Of a stretch of DNA of 64,000 nt, positions 8,563 through 16,722 are shown in pieces. Location: assembly GCA_001464735.1 (NCBI GenBank), contig LNDU01000055.1, positions 88,672 to 152,671 of the forward strand, read 5' to 3'. This DNA comes from Nitrospira sp. Ga0074138. GTDB lineage: Bacteria; Nitrospirota; Nitrospiria; Nitrospirales; Nitrospiraceae. A program made the translations under genes and the position numbers. The notes beneath the pieces are model-generated. The model saw only the letters and a list, made by a program, of their open reading frames with translations. It was not told the origin of the DNA and did no database searches. Every line of letters starts with the position of its first letter. Within the stretch, counting starts at the first letter, position 1.

Positions 8563-8695
8563 ATTGTTACAATAGAGTTACCGTCGCTGCCCTCTCACCT
8601 GAAAACGCGGGGTTCGTTGTGTCGTCGAGAGGGGCGGGAGGCTCTCACCTTTGCACCAAGGAGTCCACGATGAATCAGGTGCAATTCAGGCGATC

Positions 8696-9068
8696 ATGCA
8701 GCGAATCAAACCTCAGGGAGGGACGGACATGAGAAAAATGATCATCAACAAGAGCTATGATGCATTTAGCGTGAGCCCATAAGGCGTTTATCCGATTGCG
8801 TGAGTTGGGGCAGCAGGAGGCTCTGCAGGAGACCGATCGGGGTGCGTATTGGCCTGCGTCAGCCACACCGCGAGAACCGAGTCTGAATCAGTGCGGGAAG
8901 CTCATTCCACGAGACGATGACAGGCTGGTTCGTGTGCTTGAAGAGCTTCGGGAAACAGCCAATGGGCATGCCGCCGAACTCAAGATCGTCTCAATCCCTG
9001 ACGACGTGCAGTGGGTGATTACCAAGACAGACGGCCACGAGTAGGTACGCGAAGTGCACCTCACGTGG
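8696..9068 (+). pseudogene. Conserved small protein gene broken by frameshift and premature stop
   Basis: The frame from 8696/8729 (MRKMIINKSYDAFSVSP) is closed by TAA at 8780. Skipping one T at 8780 restores a smooth continuation, KAFIRLRELGQQEALQETDR, running to DDVQWVITKTDGHE. A TAG at 9042 then stands where a tyrosine codon is expected, and VREVHLTW follows in frame. Intact relatives, as I remember them, read through both points and end in a similar histidine-x-x-tryptophan tail. Two independent lesions argue for decay, although a sequencing error could explain one. The family has no known function. Confidence 0.6.
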
Positions 9069-9196
9069 GAAGGAAGAGGCGATGACGGTCAACGCGAAAC
9101 AGGATCGGGAGGACGGGTTCGTTTGAGATGGTGAGACGACTGATGCGCAGTTGTATCTTCCCATAAGCGTTCTTGGCTCGATCGAAAGGCATAGAC

Positions 9197-9280
9197 ATGG
9201 TTAGCATCCTCATAACGTTCGCGTTCATGGCACTCATGCTCCTGGTCGTTGGTTGCATCTCTTACGCGAATAGCGAGTGA
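9197..9280 (+). CDS. Possible 27-residue membrane peptide
   Basis: ATG at 9197 follows gaaagg and encodes a single hydrophobic segment, ILITFAFMALMLLVVG, with a short polar tail and a TGA at 9278-9280. It lies between a pseudogene and a run of small stress-type genes, one of which (9735) is also a tiny membrane protein. A chance hydrophobic frame cannot be excluded. Confidence 0.3.
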   Translation: MVSILITFAFMALMLLVVGCISYANSE

Positions 9281-9734
9281 CCAGTTGCCGCACAGTGGAT
9301 TGGAAATTCCCGTTTCGTGCCTCAGCCCGGGCTCTCGTGAAGTATCGACACCTGCAGACGCGATGTGCGTCCTGACTCCCTGGTAGCGGTCGGTTATGTA
9401 CTTCTGCTTTGGGTCGCGACCTGCCGGTCGCTTCCGACAACATCTATCCGATCACGTCTCGGTTTCTCCTCAATTTATATCGCTTGACTCCTGTACCCAT
9501 TGCGCCCAGGGTGATGAAGTCAGGTGTGAAGCCCCGCTGGCTGTCCTAATCCCTCGCGCTTCCTGACCCTTCCCAGCGTGACCGATTCCCCAGTCTCCGC
9601 CGCGTTTACATCACAGTCTCTCTGACTCGTTGCCGGTTTGGTGTGTTGGTCTGCTGATGGAGGCGGCCAGAACGCTGGCCATGCCGCAGAGGACTTGTCG
9701 ATTCACATCCGCATTCCATCAGAGAGGGGTACTC
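9281..9734. other. Intergenic region dominated by repeat family B copy 3
   Basis: Besides the repeat at 9426-9601, the segment tctgctttgggtcg at 9400-9413 also occurs at 5622-5635. No gene is supported. Confidence 0.4.
9426..9601 (-). repeat. Dispersed repeat family B, copy 3
   Basis: Near-identical to 8388-8562 in its right-hand 120 bases. It lies about 130 bases before the DUF1328 gene, so it could carry that gene's promoter or simply be inserted there. Confidence 0.75.
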
Positions 9735-9905
9735 ATGCTCTATTACGCGTTGATGTTCCTGGTCGTCGGCTTGATTGTCGGCGCGCTGAATCTCGCGGGG
9801 TTTTCGACGGTCGTGGTTCAGATTTCGTGGATTCTGGTCTTAGCCGGGATGCTCGTGTTGCTGGCGATTCATTTAATCATGGGACGCACCCGTCGACCGG
9901 TGTGA
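9735..9905 (+). CDS. DUF1328-family small membrane protein
   Basis: The 56-residue product consists of two hydrophobic helices, LMFLVVGLIVGALNLAG and ISWILVLAGMLVLLAIHLIM, and a basic tail. This is the pattern of the YtjA/DUF1328 family of inner-membrane peptides. The ATG at 9735 follows agagagggg. It is the first of four small genes that look like a general stress group (CsbD, DUF2934, Hsp20). Confidence 0.8.
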   Translation: MLYYALMFLVVGLIVGALNLAGFSTVVVQISWILVLAGMLVLLAIHLIMGRTRRPV

Positions 9906-9992
9906 CCGAAGGGTGACGGGTTGTCCGGCGGTTTCCGGCGTGACGACGCGGTCCCTACGTCCATCTCAATTATCAATAAGGAGGGCAATGCC

Positions 9993-10220
9993 ATGAATGC
10001 TGAGCAACTCAAAGGAAAATGGATGCAGTTCAAAGGTGAACTGAAAGAGAAGTGGGGCAAGTTTACGGACAATGATCTCCAGGAGATCGGGGGGAACTAC
10101 GACAGATTTGTCGCCAAAGCTCAGGAACGGTATGGCGATAAAAAGCGTGAGCTGATGAAGTGGGCGGATCAGTGGTACCACAAGGCTCCGTCGGCCAAGA
10201 CGGGGAAAAGGATTAAGTGA
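9993..10220 (+). CDS. CsbD-family stress protein
   Basis: The start at 9993 follows a strong aaggaggg site. The 75 residues begin MNAEQLKGKWMQFKGELKEK and are highly charged, with the CsbD signature G-K-W ... G-x-x-K-E-K-W-G-K ... D. CsbD proteins are small soluble proteins induced by general stress in many bacteria; their biochemical role is unclear. It lies between DUF1328 and DUF2934 genes. Confidence 0.88.
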   Translation: MNAEQLKGKWMQFKGELKEKWGKFTDNDLQEIGGNYDRFVAKAQERYGDKKRELMKWADQWYHKAPSAKTGKRIK

Positions 10221-10293
10221 CCGGAATCGATCCATGTGAGACGTCTCACATGCAATTCACAGGTATAAACGCGGTAACGAGAGGAGGTGTGCG

Positions 10294-10536
10294 ATGACCA
10301 AGGAAAGAGTTTCGCGGCAAGCAACGCCGACTAGGTCGGTAGGCACGCCAAGGACCAGTTCAATCGGTGAGAAGGCTGGTCTTCCTAGGCAGACATTGGA
10401 GGGAGCTCTGACGCACGACCGCATTGCGCAGCTGGCCTACGACTTATATGAACAACGGGGCCGGCAAGAAGGCCGGGCCTTGGAGGACTGGCTGAATGCG
10501 GAACTGCAACTGGTTAGCGTGTTAGGTCAATCATGA
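10294..10536 (+). CDS. DUF2934-domain protein
   Basis: The C-terminal half reads RIAQLAYDLYEQRGRQEG followed by EDWLNAELQL, the DUF2934 signature (I-A..AY-x-L-x-E-x-R-G ... DW-x-x-AE). The first 40 residues are basic and probably disordered. An aggaggtg site precedes the ATG. The function of the domain is unknown; here it sits directly before hsp20. Confidence 0.8.
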   Translation: MTKERVSRQATPTRSVGTPRTSSIGEKAGLPRQTLEGALTHDRIAQLAYDLYEQRGRQEGRALEDWLNAELQLVSVLGQS

Positions 10537-10590
10537 CAGAAATCCGTGAGTATGAAACTTTCATTTCTATGACAACAAGGAGATAAGGCC

Positions 10591-11067
10591 ATGAACACAA
10601 TCTTACGCTGGGACCCTATGAGCAGAACTCGATGGAATCCTTTCAAAGATCGGGATGAACTGGAAAGCCGCTTGGCGACGCTGTTTGCCGGTCGGGAGGC
10701 GACGGGCAACGGAGGAAAGGAAGCCTTGACGGTGACTCAATGGTCGCCGCTGGTGGACATTACGGAGGATGAGAAGGAATACCTCATCAAGGCCGAATTG
10801 CCGGATATGAAGAAAGAGGACGTGCGCCTCACGGTAGAGGATAATGTCCTGGCGATTTCAGGCGAGCGGAAATTCGAGAAGGAAGAAAAGAACAAGAAAT
10901 ATCACCGGGTCGAACGTGCCTACGGGAGTTTCGTGCGCAGTTTTTCACTTCCGGAGGATGCGGACGGGAGCAAGGTGACCGCGGATTTCAAAGACGGGAT
11001 GCTTCACGTGCATCTTCCGAAATCGGTGCAGGCGAAGCCGAAAGCTATTGAGATCCAGGTTGGTTAG
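10591..11067 (+). CDS. Small heat shock protein, Hsp20 family
   Basis: The 158-residue protein has an N-terminal arm rich in W, F and R, then the alpha-crystallin domain from about residue 55: WSPLVDITEDEKEYLIKAEL, DVRLTVEDNVLAISGER and the closing FKDGMLHVHLPK. These are the standard Hsp20 motifs; the protein holds unfolding clients in a soluble state. The start has aaggag eleven bases upstream. I saw no CIRCE or ROSE-type element before it. Confidence 0.93.
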   Translation: MNTILRWDPMSRTRWNPFKDRDELESRLATLFAGREATGNGGKEALTVTQWSPLVDITEDEKEYLIKAELPDMKKEDVRLTVEDNVLAISGERKFEKEEKNKKYHRVERAYGSFVRSFSLPEDADGSKVTADFKDGMLHVHLPKSVQAKPKAIEIQVG

Positions 11068-11764
11068 TGGTCCGTTGATCGAGGGACGGGGCATCAGGCA
11101 AGGCGTTCTGACGCCTACGCGATGATGGAGTCTTCCTGATGCTCCGCGCACACTGTCGATGATCACAAAGGATCTCAGGTGATGATTCCGAATCGCGTGA
11201 CTCGGCCCTCCGTTTGGCCCTGGTCTTGTGAGGTTGGTCTCTAGATCGTTTTGCCCATTCAATGGAGCCGTCTTTTCTTCTTCGCCCCCTTGACAGATAC
11301 GAAACCTCGCTTCTGTTGCTGAGAGCCGTCATCCCCAGAAATGTGTTGAACCTGTGGATAGCCGTGGGATTGGTGGGAGTAGCGTTGGCCAAGGTAAGAG
11401 CCGATTCGATGCGTTGGCCACTATTAGTTGTGGTTCTATTGAGGTGAGGCGGATGCCTAAAAAATAGGCGATTCGATGAATGCACACGCCATTTGTACTG
11501 TCTTTTGCAGAATGCCGAGACTTGTTCACATGGTTATCCACAGAAGATGGGGAGTGAGAATTCTCATGCCACGCTCACCCTGAAGACATAGTTTTGGGTA
11601 ACCATCTGGAATCATTAGCTGATTGAATGAGTGATGTGTCGGCCGTAGTTGTATGAGCGTGTTGACGCCAGATGGATAAATGCGTTCAAGGATGGAGTGC
11701 CATTGTGAGCTGAGCGGATTTTCACGATTTGAACCGGATGCTGGCGGGGTCTTTCAATGGCCTG
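11068..11764. other. Intergenic region with two DnaA-box-like 9-mers
   Basis: This stretch of almost 700 bases contains no convincing gene. TTATCCACA (perfect DnaA box) is at 11534-11542 and TGTGGATAG (one mismatch, opposite orientation) at 11353-11361. A short A-rich run, cctaaaaaatagg, lies between them. Two boxes are too few to call an origin and dnaA or dnaN is not nearby. Confidence 0.4.
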
Positions 11765-12340
11765 TCATGCGTAAGGTGGGGCATTGCCCGGCTTCCACTT
11801 GATACTGCAGCCAATGCTGGGTCTCTGGGTGCCGTCGACCGGCTTGCCGGCGAGCACGGCGTGGATGGCGGAGCGGAGATCGTGGCCGGTGACTGGCTTG
11901 TTGTTGCCGGGTCGGCTCTCATCGAGTTGTCCATGGTAGGCCAGGCGATGATCTCGATCAAAAAGGTAGAACTCTGGGGTACAGGCAGCGTGATAGGCCT
12001 TCGCGACCTCCTGCGTCTCGTCGTGACAGAATGGAAAGGTAAAGCCCAGGCGTAGGGCCATTTCTTGAAGCCTAGGCGGTGCATCATCGGGATAGTTGAT
12101 GGGGTCGTTGCTGCTGATGGCAATGATACCTAATCTCGTGTCGTGATAGTCACGTCCGAGTCGAGCAAGCTCCTGCTCGACGTGCACCACATAAGGGCAG
12201 TGCCTGCAGATGAACATGACGAGCAGCCCTGTCTTGGCGACGAACGAATCGAGGGAATATCGTTGCCCGCTCACCACGTCGTGCAAGGCGAACGCGGGTG
12301 CTGTGGTACCAAGTGGAAGCATGGTCGACGTCATAGCCAT
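11765..12340 (-). CDS. Thioredoxin-fold redoxin (AhpC/TSA-like)
   Basis: Starting at ATG 12340 (aggacctc upstream), the 191 residues read LGTTAPAFALHDVVSGQRYS and LLVMFICRHCPYVVHVEQEL. The C-R-H-C motif replaces the C-G-P-C of thioredoxins; this variant is typical of the 'thioredoxin family protein' group related to peroxiredoxins. The segment ACTPEFYLFD contains the cis-proline-like TPE. A longer frame upstream looks non-coding. The partner is unknown; the protein is probably cytoplasmic as no signal peptide is present. Confidence 0.82.
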   Translation of the reverse strand: MAMTSTMLPLGTTAPAFALHDVVSGQRYSLDSFVAKTGLLVMFICRHCPYVVHVEQELARLGRDYHDTRLGIIAISSNDPINYPDDAPPRLQEMALRLGFTFPFCHDETQEVAKAYHAACTPEFYLFDRDHRLAYHGQLDESRPGNNKPVTGHDLRSAIHAVLAGKPVDGTQRPSIGCSIKWKPGNAPPYA

Positions 12341-12526
12341 GAGGTCCTGTCTCATCAAGCTTGTCAGAGAGAAGATGCCGCATGTCGTCGGCTGGGTCAA
12401 GTGGCAGTAAGGAGGCCGGGTTTCTTGCGTCATCGTTGAAGGGCCGCTATGCTGCCACATATCGCGTGGATGTGTGGGCGAGCCATGACCGAGATGAGTT
12501 GTCCCTTTGGTGAAAGGAGGACGAGC

Positions 12527-13252
12527 ATGCGGATTGCCTGGCTGTTGGTACTGCTGCTGGGGGTTCCGACTGTGGCGCTGGCGCATGATGAGACGAAGCC
12601 CGAGACGCCGACCCTCACGGTCAGTGAAACCGGGACGGTGACGCACGCGCCGGATACGGCTTTTGTGACGTTCGGCTTGGAGACTGCCGGCAAATCACTC
12701 GCCGAGGCGCAGAAGCGGAACAGCGCCGTCATGAGCCAAGTCATGGACCGGCTACGCGATCTGCAGATCGACAAGGAACGAATCCAAACCTCGTCCTTTA
12801 CGGTCTCCCCGCAATATCGACCGCCGCCTCATCGCCCCGCTGATGTGCCGCCTACTTCTCCGGAAATTGTCGGCTACGTCGTGAGCAATATGATGACGGT
12901 GGAAATCCGCATTCTCGATAGAGTCGGCGCGGTGATCGAAGAAGTCTTGAAGACCGGTGCGAATAGCTTTCAGGGGTTACACTGGGGGTTGCGCGATGAA
13001 CAATCGGTACGTCTGCGTGCCTTGAAGCAGGCGGCGGCCAAGGCGCGCGAGAAAGCAGCGGTGCTGAGCGAGGCGCTGCAGGTGAAACTCGCGCGGGTGC
13101 TATCAATTCATGAGGGTGGCCATATGGTCAGGCCCGCCGCCGCTATGGCACGCATGGCGATGGAGTCGGGCGCAGGTGATGTGCCGATCTCACCGGGAGA
13201 ACTGAAGGTCGAGGCAACCGTGACGCTGGTGTATGAAGTTGCCCCACACTGA
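12527..13252 (+). CDS. SIMPL-domain (DUF541) exported protein
   Basis: The ATG at 12527 follows aaggagg. The first 19 residues (MRIAWLLVLLLGVPTVALA) form a signal peptide, so the product is periplasmic. The remaining 220 residues match the SIMPL/DUF541 family: LTVSETGTVTHAPDTAFVTFG, a long central helix, and YVVSNMMTVEIRILDRVG. Relatives include the E. coli YggE stress protein. It converges on the WD40 gene. Confidence 0.88.
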   Translation: MRIAWLLVLLLGVPTVALAHDETKPETPTLTVSETGTVTHAPDTAFVTFGLETAGKSLAEAQKRNSAVMSQVMDRLRDLQIDKERIQTSSFTVSPQYRPPPHRPADVPPTSPEIVGYVVSNMMTVEIRILDRVGAVIEEVLKTGANSFQGLHWGLRDEQSVRLRALKQAAAKAREKAAVLSEALQVKLARVLSIHEGGHMVRPAAAMARMAMESGAGDVPISPGELKVEATVTLVYEVAPH

Positions 13253-13269
13253 GGGGGCAAGTAGTTTTG

Positions 13270-14364
13270 CTACTCGGCTGATGGCGTTCCGCCTTCCCAC
13301 AGCTTGACCGTCCGATCCCAGGAGGCGCTGGCGAGGCGTTTGCCGTCGGGAGAGAAGGTGATACAGCGCACACCGCTACTATGGCCTTTGAGTGTCCGGA
13401 AGTTGCGGCCGGTGGACAGATCCCAAAACTTGATGGTCTCGTCGTCGCTCGCGCTGACCAAGACTTTCCCATCCGGCGACACAGCGAGACTGCGGACCCA
13501 GCCTTTGTGGCCGGTGAGGGATTTCTTCTCAACGACGCTCGGCATCTCGAATAGCTTGATAGTGGCATCCCGGCTGCCGGTGATCAGGAGTTTCGCGTCC
13601 GGGGTAAAGGTCATGGCTCCGATCCAGTAGTCCATCGGTTTTTGGAACCCGCCGTCATCCTCGATATAGTAGCCACGGGTCTCGGTGGAATCTTCCTGGT
13701 TTTTCCGCCAATGGCCGTCGTGGAGAATTGTTTCCTCGCCGCTCGGGAGGACCTCCCACATCTTGATCTTTCCGATGTCGGTTCCGCTGGCCAGATGGAT
13801 GCCGTCTGGAGAGAAGGCCACACAGACCGACCAGTGATGGTCGTACTCATCCTTCCCGAGCAACGTCATCAGTTCGGTTCCCGTAGTGACTTCCCAAATC
13901 TTGATGTCTTTGTTATGGCTGCCCCGCGCGAGCATGAGCCCATCCGGCGAGAGAGAAAGGCTGCAGACGTTATGATCGTACCGTGAGAACAGGAGCTTCA
14001 TGGGCTCGCCGGTCCTGCCGTTCCACAACCGGATGGTGCGGTCCTCGCTCCCGGTGGCCAAGGTCTGTCCGTCCGGCGTGAAGACAACGGTGCGAATATC
14101 ATGAGTGTGGCCGCGCAGGGAACGCAGGAGCCGACCGGTTTCGATGTCCCACATGCGCACGAGGCGTTCGGCGCCGCCGCTGGCGAGCGTCGATCCATCA
14201 GGTGAAAAGGCGACCGCCCAGACTCCGTGCGAATGGCCGCGGAACGTTTTCACTTCCCGACAGTCAGCTTCCCAGAAGTCCAAAAAGTCGATGGGAGGTG
14301 TTGATGCGGTGACTGTCTCTGAGGAGATGCCCGGGAGTGGTGGGGTCATTATCGGTTCCGGCAT
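13270..14364 (-). CDS. Seven-bladed WD40-repeat protein
   Basis: The 364-residue protein contains seven WD40 units, most with the FSPDG and (L/I)W or (M/F)W closing pair, for example VWAVAFSPDGSTLASGG and VRCITFSPDGKRLASASWD. They should close into one beta-propeller. The start lacks a clear signal peptide, so a cytoplasmic scaffold role is likely. It is divergent from the first gene of the redox cluster, with about 190 bases between, and converges on the SIMPL gene. The binding partner is unknown. Confidence 0.9.
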   Translation of the reverse strand: MPEPIMTPPLPGISSETVTASTPPIDFLDFWEADCREVKTFRGHSHGVWAVAFSPDGSTLASGGAERLVRMWDIETGRLLRSLRGHTHDIRTVVFTPDGQTLATGSEDRTIRLWNGRTGEPMKLLFSRYDHNVCSLSLSPDGLMLARGSHNKDIKIWEVTTGTELMTLLGKDEYDHHWSVCVAFSPDGIHLASGTDIGKIKMWEVLPSGEETILHDGHWRKNQEDSTETRGYYIEDDGGFQKPMDYWIGAMTFTPDAKLLITGSRDATIKLFEMPSVVEKKSLTGHKGWVRSLAVSPDGKVLVSASDDETIKFWDLSTGRNFRTLKGHSSGVRCITFSPDGKRLASASWDRTVKLWEGGTPSAE

Positions 14365-14558
14365 GTATAACGTGTTTTCTTGGCCGTGTGGTCCTTGATT
14401 GGTCGACAGGTCGGCCAGTATAATTCCGTCGGTCGTTCGGATCGTAAGAGATGCCTCGCGGCCAAGTCAAGCCGGCTCCCATGGCCCATGTCGTCCATGC
14501 GTCGTCGTGCACCGTGTTTCTCAACTGTTCCCCCCAAAGCCGTTGAGGGTTGTGCCTT

Positions 14559-15557
14559 ATGGAAATTAGATTCCAACCAGCGTTGCTCCAGGAAGTCATT
14601 GATTCGTTCGTTGAAAAGACGGAACGAGAAGGGGATCCCACCTACTACAAGGAATTCCATGAGTATGCCGACCCGATTTACGAGAAATACATGCTCGAAG
14701 ACCGGGAGGCGGAGTTCAAAAAGTTGTATCAATATCTGTTCGGTATCTGGGGGTTTTCCGATATCGTCCGCGATTCATTCAACGAGTATCCGCTATTGAA
14801 GGAGAAGGTGGGGATTGTCCTGGTCAAAGGCGTGCTGAAGGAAGATCAGGAAGGTGTCGATATTCTACGCAAATGGGGGTCCGTCGAAAAAGACTTGGCG
14901 AAGGAGTTTGAGGAGAAGGGTCTGAAGGGCGTTGGAATTAAGCTGATTCCCCGACGCTTTTACGACCCGGCATTGACCCGCTATTGCCGCCATGAGTTGA
15001 TGCATATCTCCGACATGATCGACGCGATATTCGGCTACGACCCAGATACCAAGCTGGGACAGAACCCCGGCGAAGAGACGCTCATCTTACAGCGCTATCG
15101 TGTGCTCTGGAGTTTGAGCGTCGATAGTCGACTGGTTGCGGCAGGCAAGGAGCCGATGCTGAGTAAGGAGGATCGCTTCAAAGAATTTCGGTCGTGGTAC
15201 CGAAAAATTCCGCCTCCTCAACTAAAGTCGGTGTTTGAGGGGCTGTGGCAGACCTCGTACTTCACCCATTCAGAGCTGATTGAGATGGCTGCAGACACGC
15301 TCCGCGTGATGGATCGGGCTGTGGATGTGGAAGGTGGTGAAGTGCCTGAGACTGAAAACAAAATCATGCTCATGCCGGGGTTTCCGTGCCCGCTGTGTCG
15401 GTTCCCCACCTATTCGTGGGTCGAGGATATGGGGACGAAGGTGGAACCCTACGTGCTCGACTTCATCCGCGAGAATCATCCCGGATGGGACGTGGACTTC
15501 GGAGCCTGTGATCGTTGTGTTGAGGTGTATAAGCTCCGTGCAGACGGCGTCATGTAA
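14559..15557 (+). CDS. Unrecognised protein with HExxH and a C-terminal zinc ribbon
   Basis: I do not know this family. The ATG at 14559 gives 332 residues. The N-terminal half is helical and acidic. Residues 145-149 are HELMH, a zinc-protease-like HExxH motif within RHELMHISDMIDAIFGYD. The C-terminal 60 residues hold two CxxC pairs (CPLC near 276 and CDRC near 318), a probable zinc ribbon or rubredoxin-like knuckle. No signal peptide is seen. It opens the plus-strand redox cluster and ends 1 base before a palindromic repeat, so a role in metal delivery or maturation of the cluster's enzymes is a guess. Confidence 0.8.
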   Translation: MEIRFQPALLQEVIDSFVEKTEREGDPTYYKEFHEYADPIYEKYMLEDREAEFKKLYQYLFGIWGFSDIVRDSFNEYPLLKEKVGIVLVKGVLKEDQEGVDILRKWGSVEKDLAKEFEEKGLKGVGIKLIPRRFYDPALTRYCRHELMHISDMIDAIFGYDPDTKLGQNPGEETLILQRYRVLWSLSVDSRLVAAGKEPMLSKEDRFKEFRSWYRKIPPPQLKSVFEGLWQTSYFTHSELIEMAADTLRVMDRAVDVEGGEVPETENKIMLMPGFPCPLCRFPTYSWVEDMGTKVEPYVLDFIRENHPGWDVDFGACDRCVEVYKLRADGVM

Positions 15558-15558
15558 T

Positions 15559-15744
15559 GCGAATGGTGAAAATAGCAGCCAGCTTTGTTCTCGCTTCGCT
15601 TATGGCCTCACATATGGAAGGCGATGGCAGGGTGTTTATCCGCTCGCATATGATTGAAGCGAGCGGTTCAAGCGAAGCTTGATATGTACCTCCTCGGCTT
15701 TTCGCTCGCTGCGGCCGCGCTGGACAGCTATTTTGACCATTCGC
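15559..15744. repeat. Palindromic repeat family A, copy 1
   Basis: It begins 1 base after a stop codon with gcgaatggtgaaaatagcagcca and ends with tggacagctattttgaccattcgc, so the two ends pair almost fully. Other copies have different but equally self-complementary ends, which means the arms co-vary. The middle contains the family's agctttgttctcgc and tcgctcgctgcgg blocks. Confidence 0.8.
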
Positions 15745-15761
15745 CAGGCTAAGTTGCTTGA

Positions 15762-16358
15762 ATGGCTACCAACCCTTCATACGGTCGGCGGGATTTCCTG
15801 AAAGACTCCGTTATTTCTACCGTCAAAGCCGCGCGCGAACTCGTCAAACAGGCTGAGGGTGTTCCGGCAGAGCCGCCGCCTCCGCCGATGCGTATGGACT
15901 GGCTGCGTCCCCCTGGTGCGGTAGAAGAATCGCTTTTCCTTGAACGTTGTACGAAATGCAATGATTGTGTCACGGCCTGTCCACCAGGCGCGATTACGGC
16001 CTATCCCCGGGACGGGACACCCGTGCTTTTCGCCGATCAGTCGCCCTGCCTGTTATGTGAGGATCTTCCTTGCATTACAGCTTGTGAGACAGACGCGCTC
16101 CTTCCGGTCGAGGGAATCCACAATGTCCGAATGGGAATCGCGACGGTTTCGCATAGACTCTGCACGGCAGGCCAAGGCTGCCATGCCTGTGTCTCGAAGT
16201 GTCCGACGGATGCTCTTGCAATGGACGTGGCGTCCCTGCATCTTTCCGTGGTGAAGGAAGCCTGTGTTGGCTGTGGAATGTGTGAAATGATCTGTAAAAC
16301 CGTCAACGACCATGTCGCGATTCGTGTGGTACCGTCGAGGCAGCTGGCAGGATGTTGA
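15762..16358 (+). CDS. Multi-cluster 4Fe-4S ferredoxin (NapG/NapH-associated type)
   Basis: The 198 residues begin with a twin-arginine-like segment, GRRDFLKDSV, and contain four cysteine sets: CTKCNDCVTACP, CLLCEDLPCITACE, CHACVSKCP and CVGCGMCEMIC. Such proteins, as in NapG, pass electrons between quinol or ferredoxin and a molybdoenzyme. In Nitrospira a comparable ferredoxin occurs beside NXR genes (established knowledge, recalled). The last residues (LAGC) and the stop are encoded inside palindromic repeat copy 2, so the natural C-terminus may have been replaced. The hydrophobic part of a Tat signal is weak. Confidence 0.85.
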   Translation: MATNPSYGRRDFLKDSVISTVKAARELVKQAEGVPAEPPPPPMRMDWLRPPGAVEESLFLERCTKCNDCVTACPPGAITAYPRDGTPVLFADQSPCLLCEDLPCITACETDALLPVEGIHNVRMGIATVSHRLCTAGQGCHACVSKCPTDALAMDVASLHLSVVKEACVGCGMCEMICKTVNDHVAIRVVPSRQLAGC

Positions 16359-16515
16359 AAAAGGCCGCCAGCTTTGTTCTCGCATCGCTCAGAGGCTCAA
16401 CGGACGGCCTGGGCCAACGCATGCTCATATAGGCGATGGGTGGGCGGGTGAAAACAGTCTGCGATTCGCCTCCTCGCTCGCTGCAGCCTCGCTGACGGTC
16501 TTTTTCAGCATCCTG
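16347..16515. repeat. Palindromic repeat family A, copy 2
   Basis: It starts gcaggatgttgaaaaaggcc inside the last codons of the ferredoxin gene and ends ggtctttttcagcatcctg. The ends form a hairpin stem of about 20 pairs with few mismatches. Internal blocks (agctttgttctcgcatcgctcagaggctcaac and cctcgctcgctgcag) are shared with the other copies. Confidence 0.85.
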
Positions 16516-16554
16516 TTGGCGTTTCTGATACTGTCTACTAGAGGGTATCGATTG

Positions 16555-16701
16555 ATGATTGCCACATCCTACGATGTCGATCGGAAGAAAATTACCATTC
16601 ACAAGATCAAACAGTTCACCCTTGACTTCGCACGGGCCTTTTCATATACATACGAGGTCGAGCTGCCCAGCCTCGGGGGCTACGGTGGCGCAGTGAGCTG
16701 A
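16555..16701 (+). CDS. Possible 48-residue protein
   Basis: ATG 16555, preceded by gagggt, opens a short frame reading DVDRKKITIHKIKQFTLDFA and ending GGYGGAVS. It starts 40 bases after the repeat and ends 21 bases before the TorD-type gene, co-directional with it. The base use resembles the neighbours. I recognise no family; it could also be the 3' end of a gene cut by the repeat. Confidence 0.4.
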   Translation: MIATSYDVDRKKITIHKIKQFTLDFARAFSYTYEVELPSLGGYGGAVS

Positions 16702-16722
16702 GGTGGTCGGGAGGCGATTTGT

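Noticed and set aside
11068..11764. Possible replication origin
   Set aside because: Only two DnaA-like boxes, no AT-rich unwinding element and no dnaA, dnaN or parA nearby. One perfect 9-mer is expected by chance about every 130 kb on both strands, so the evidence is too weak.
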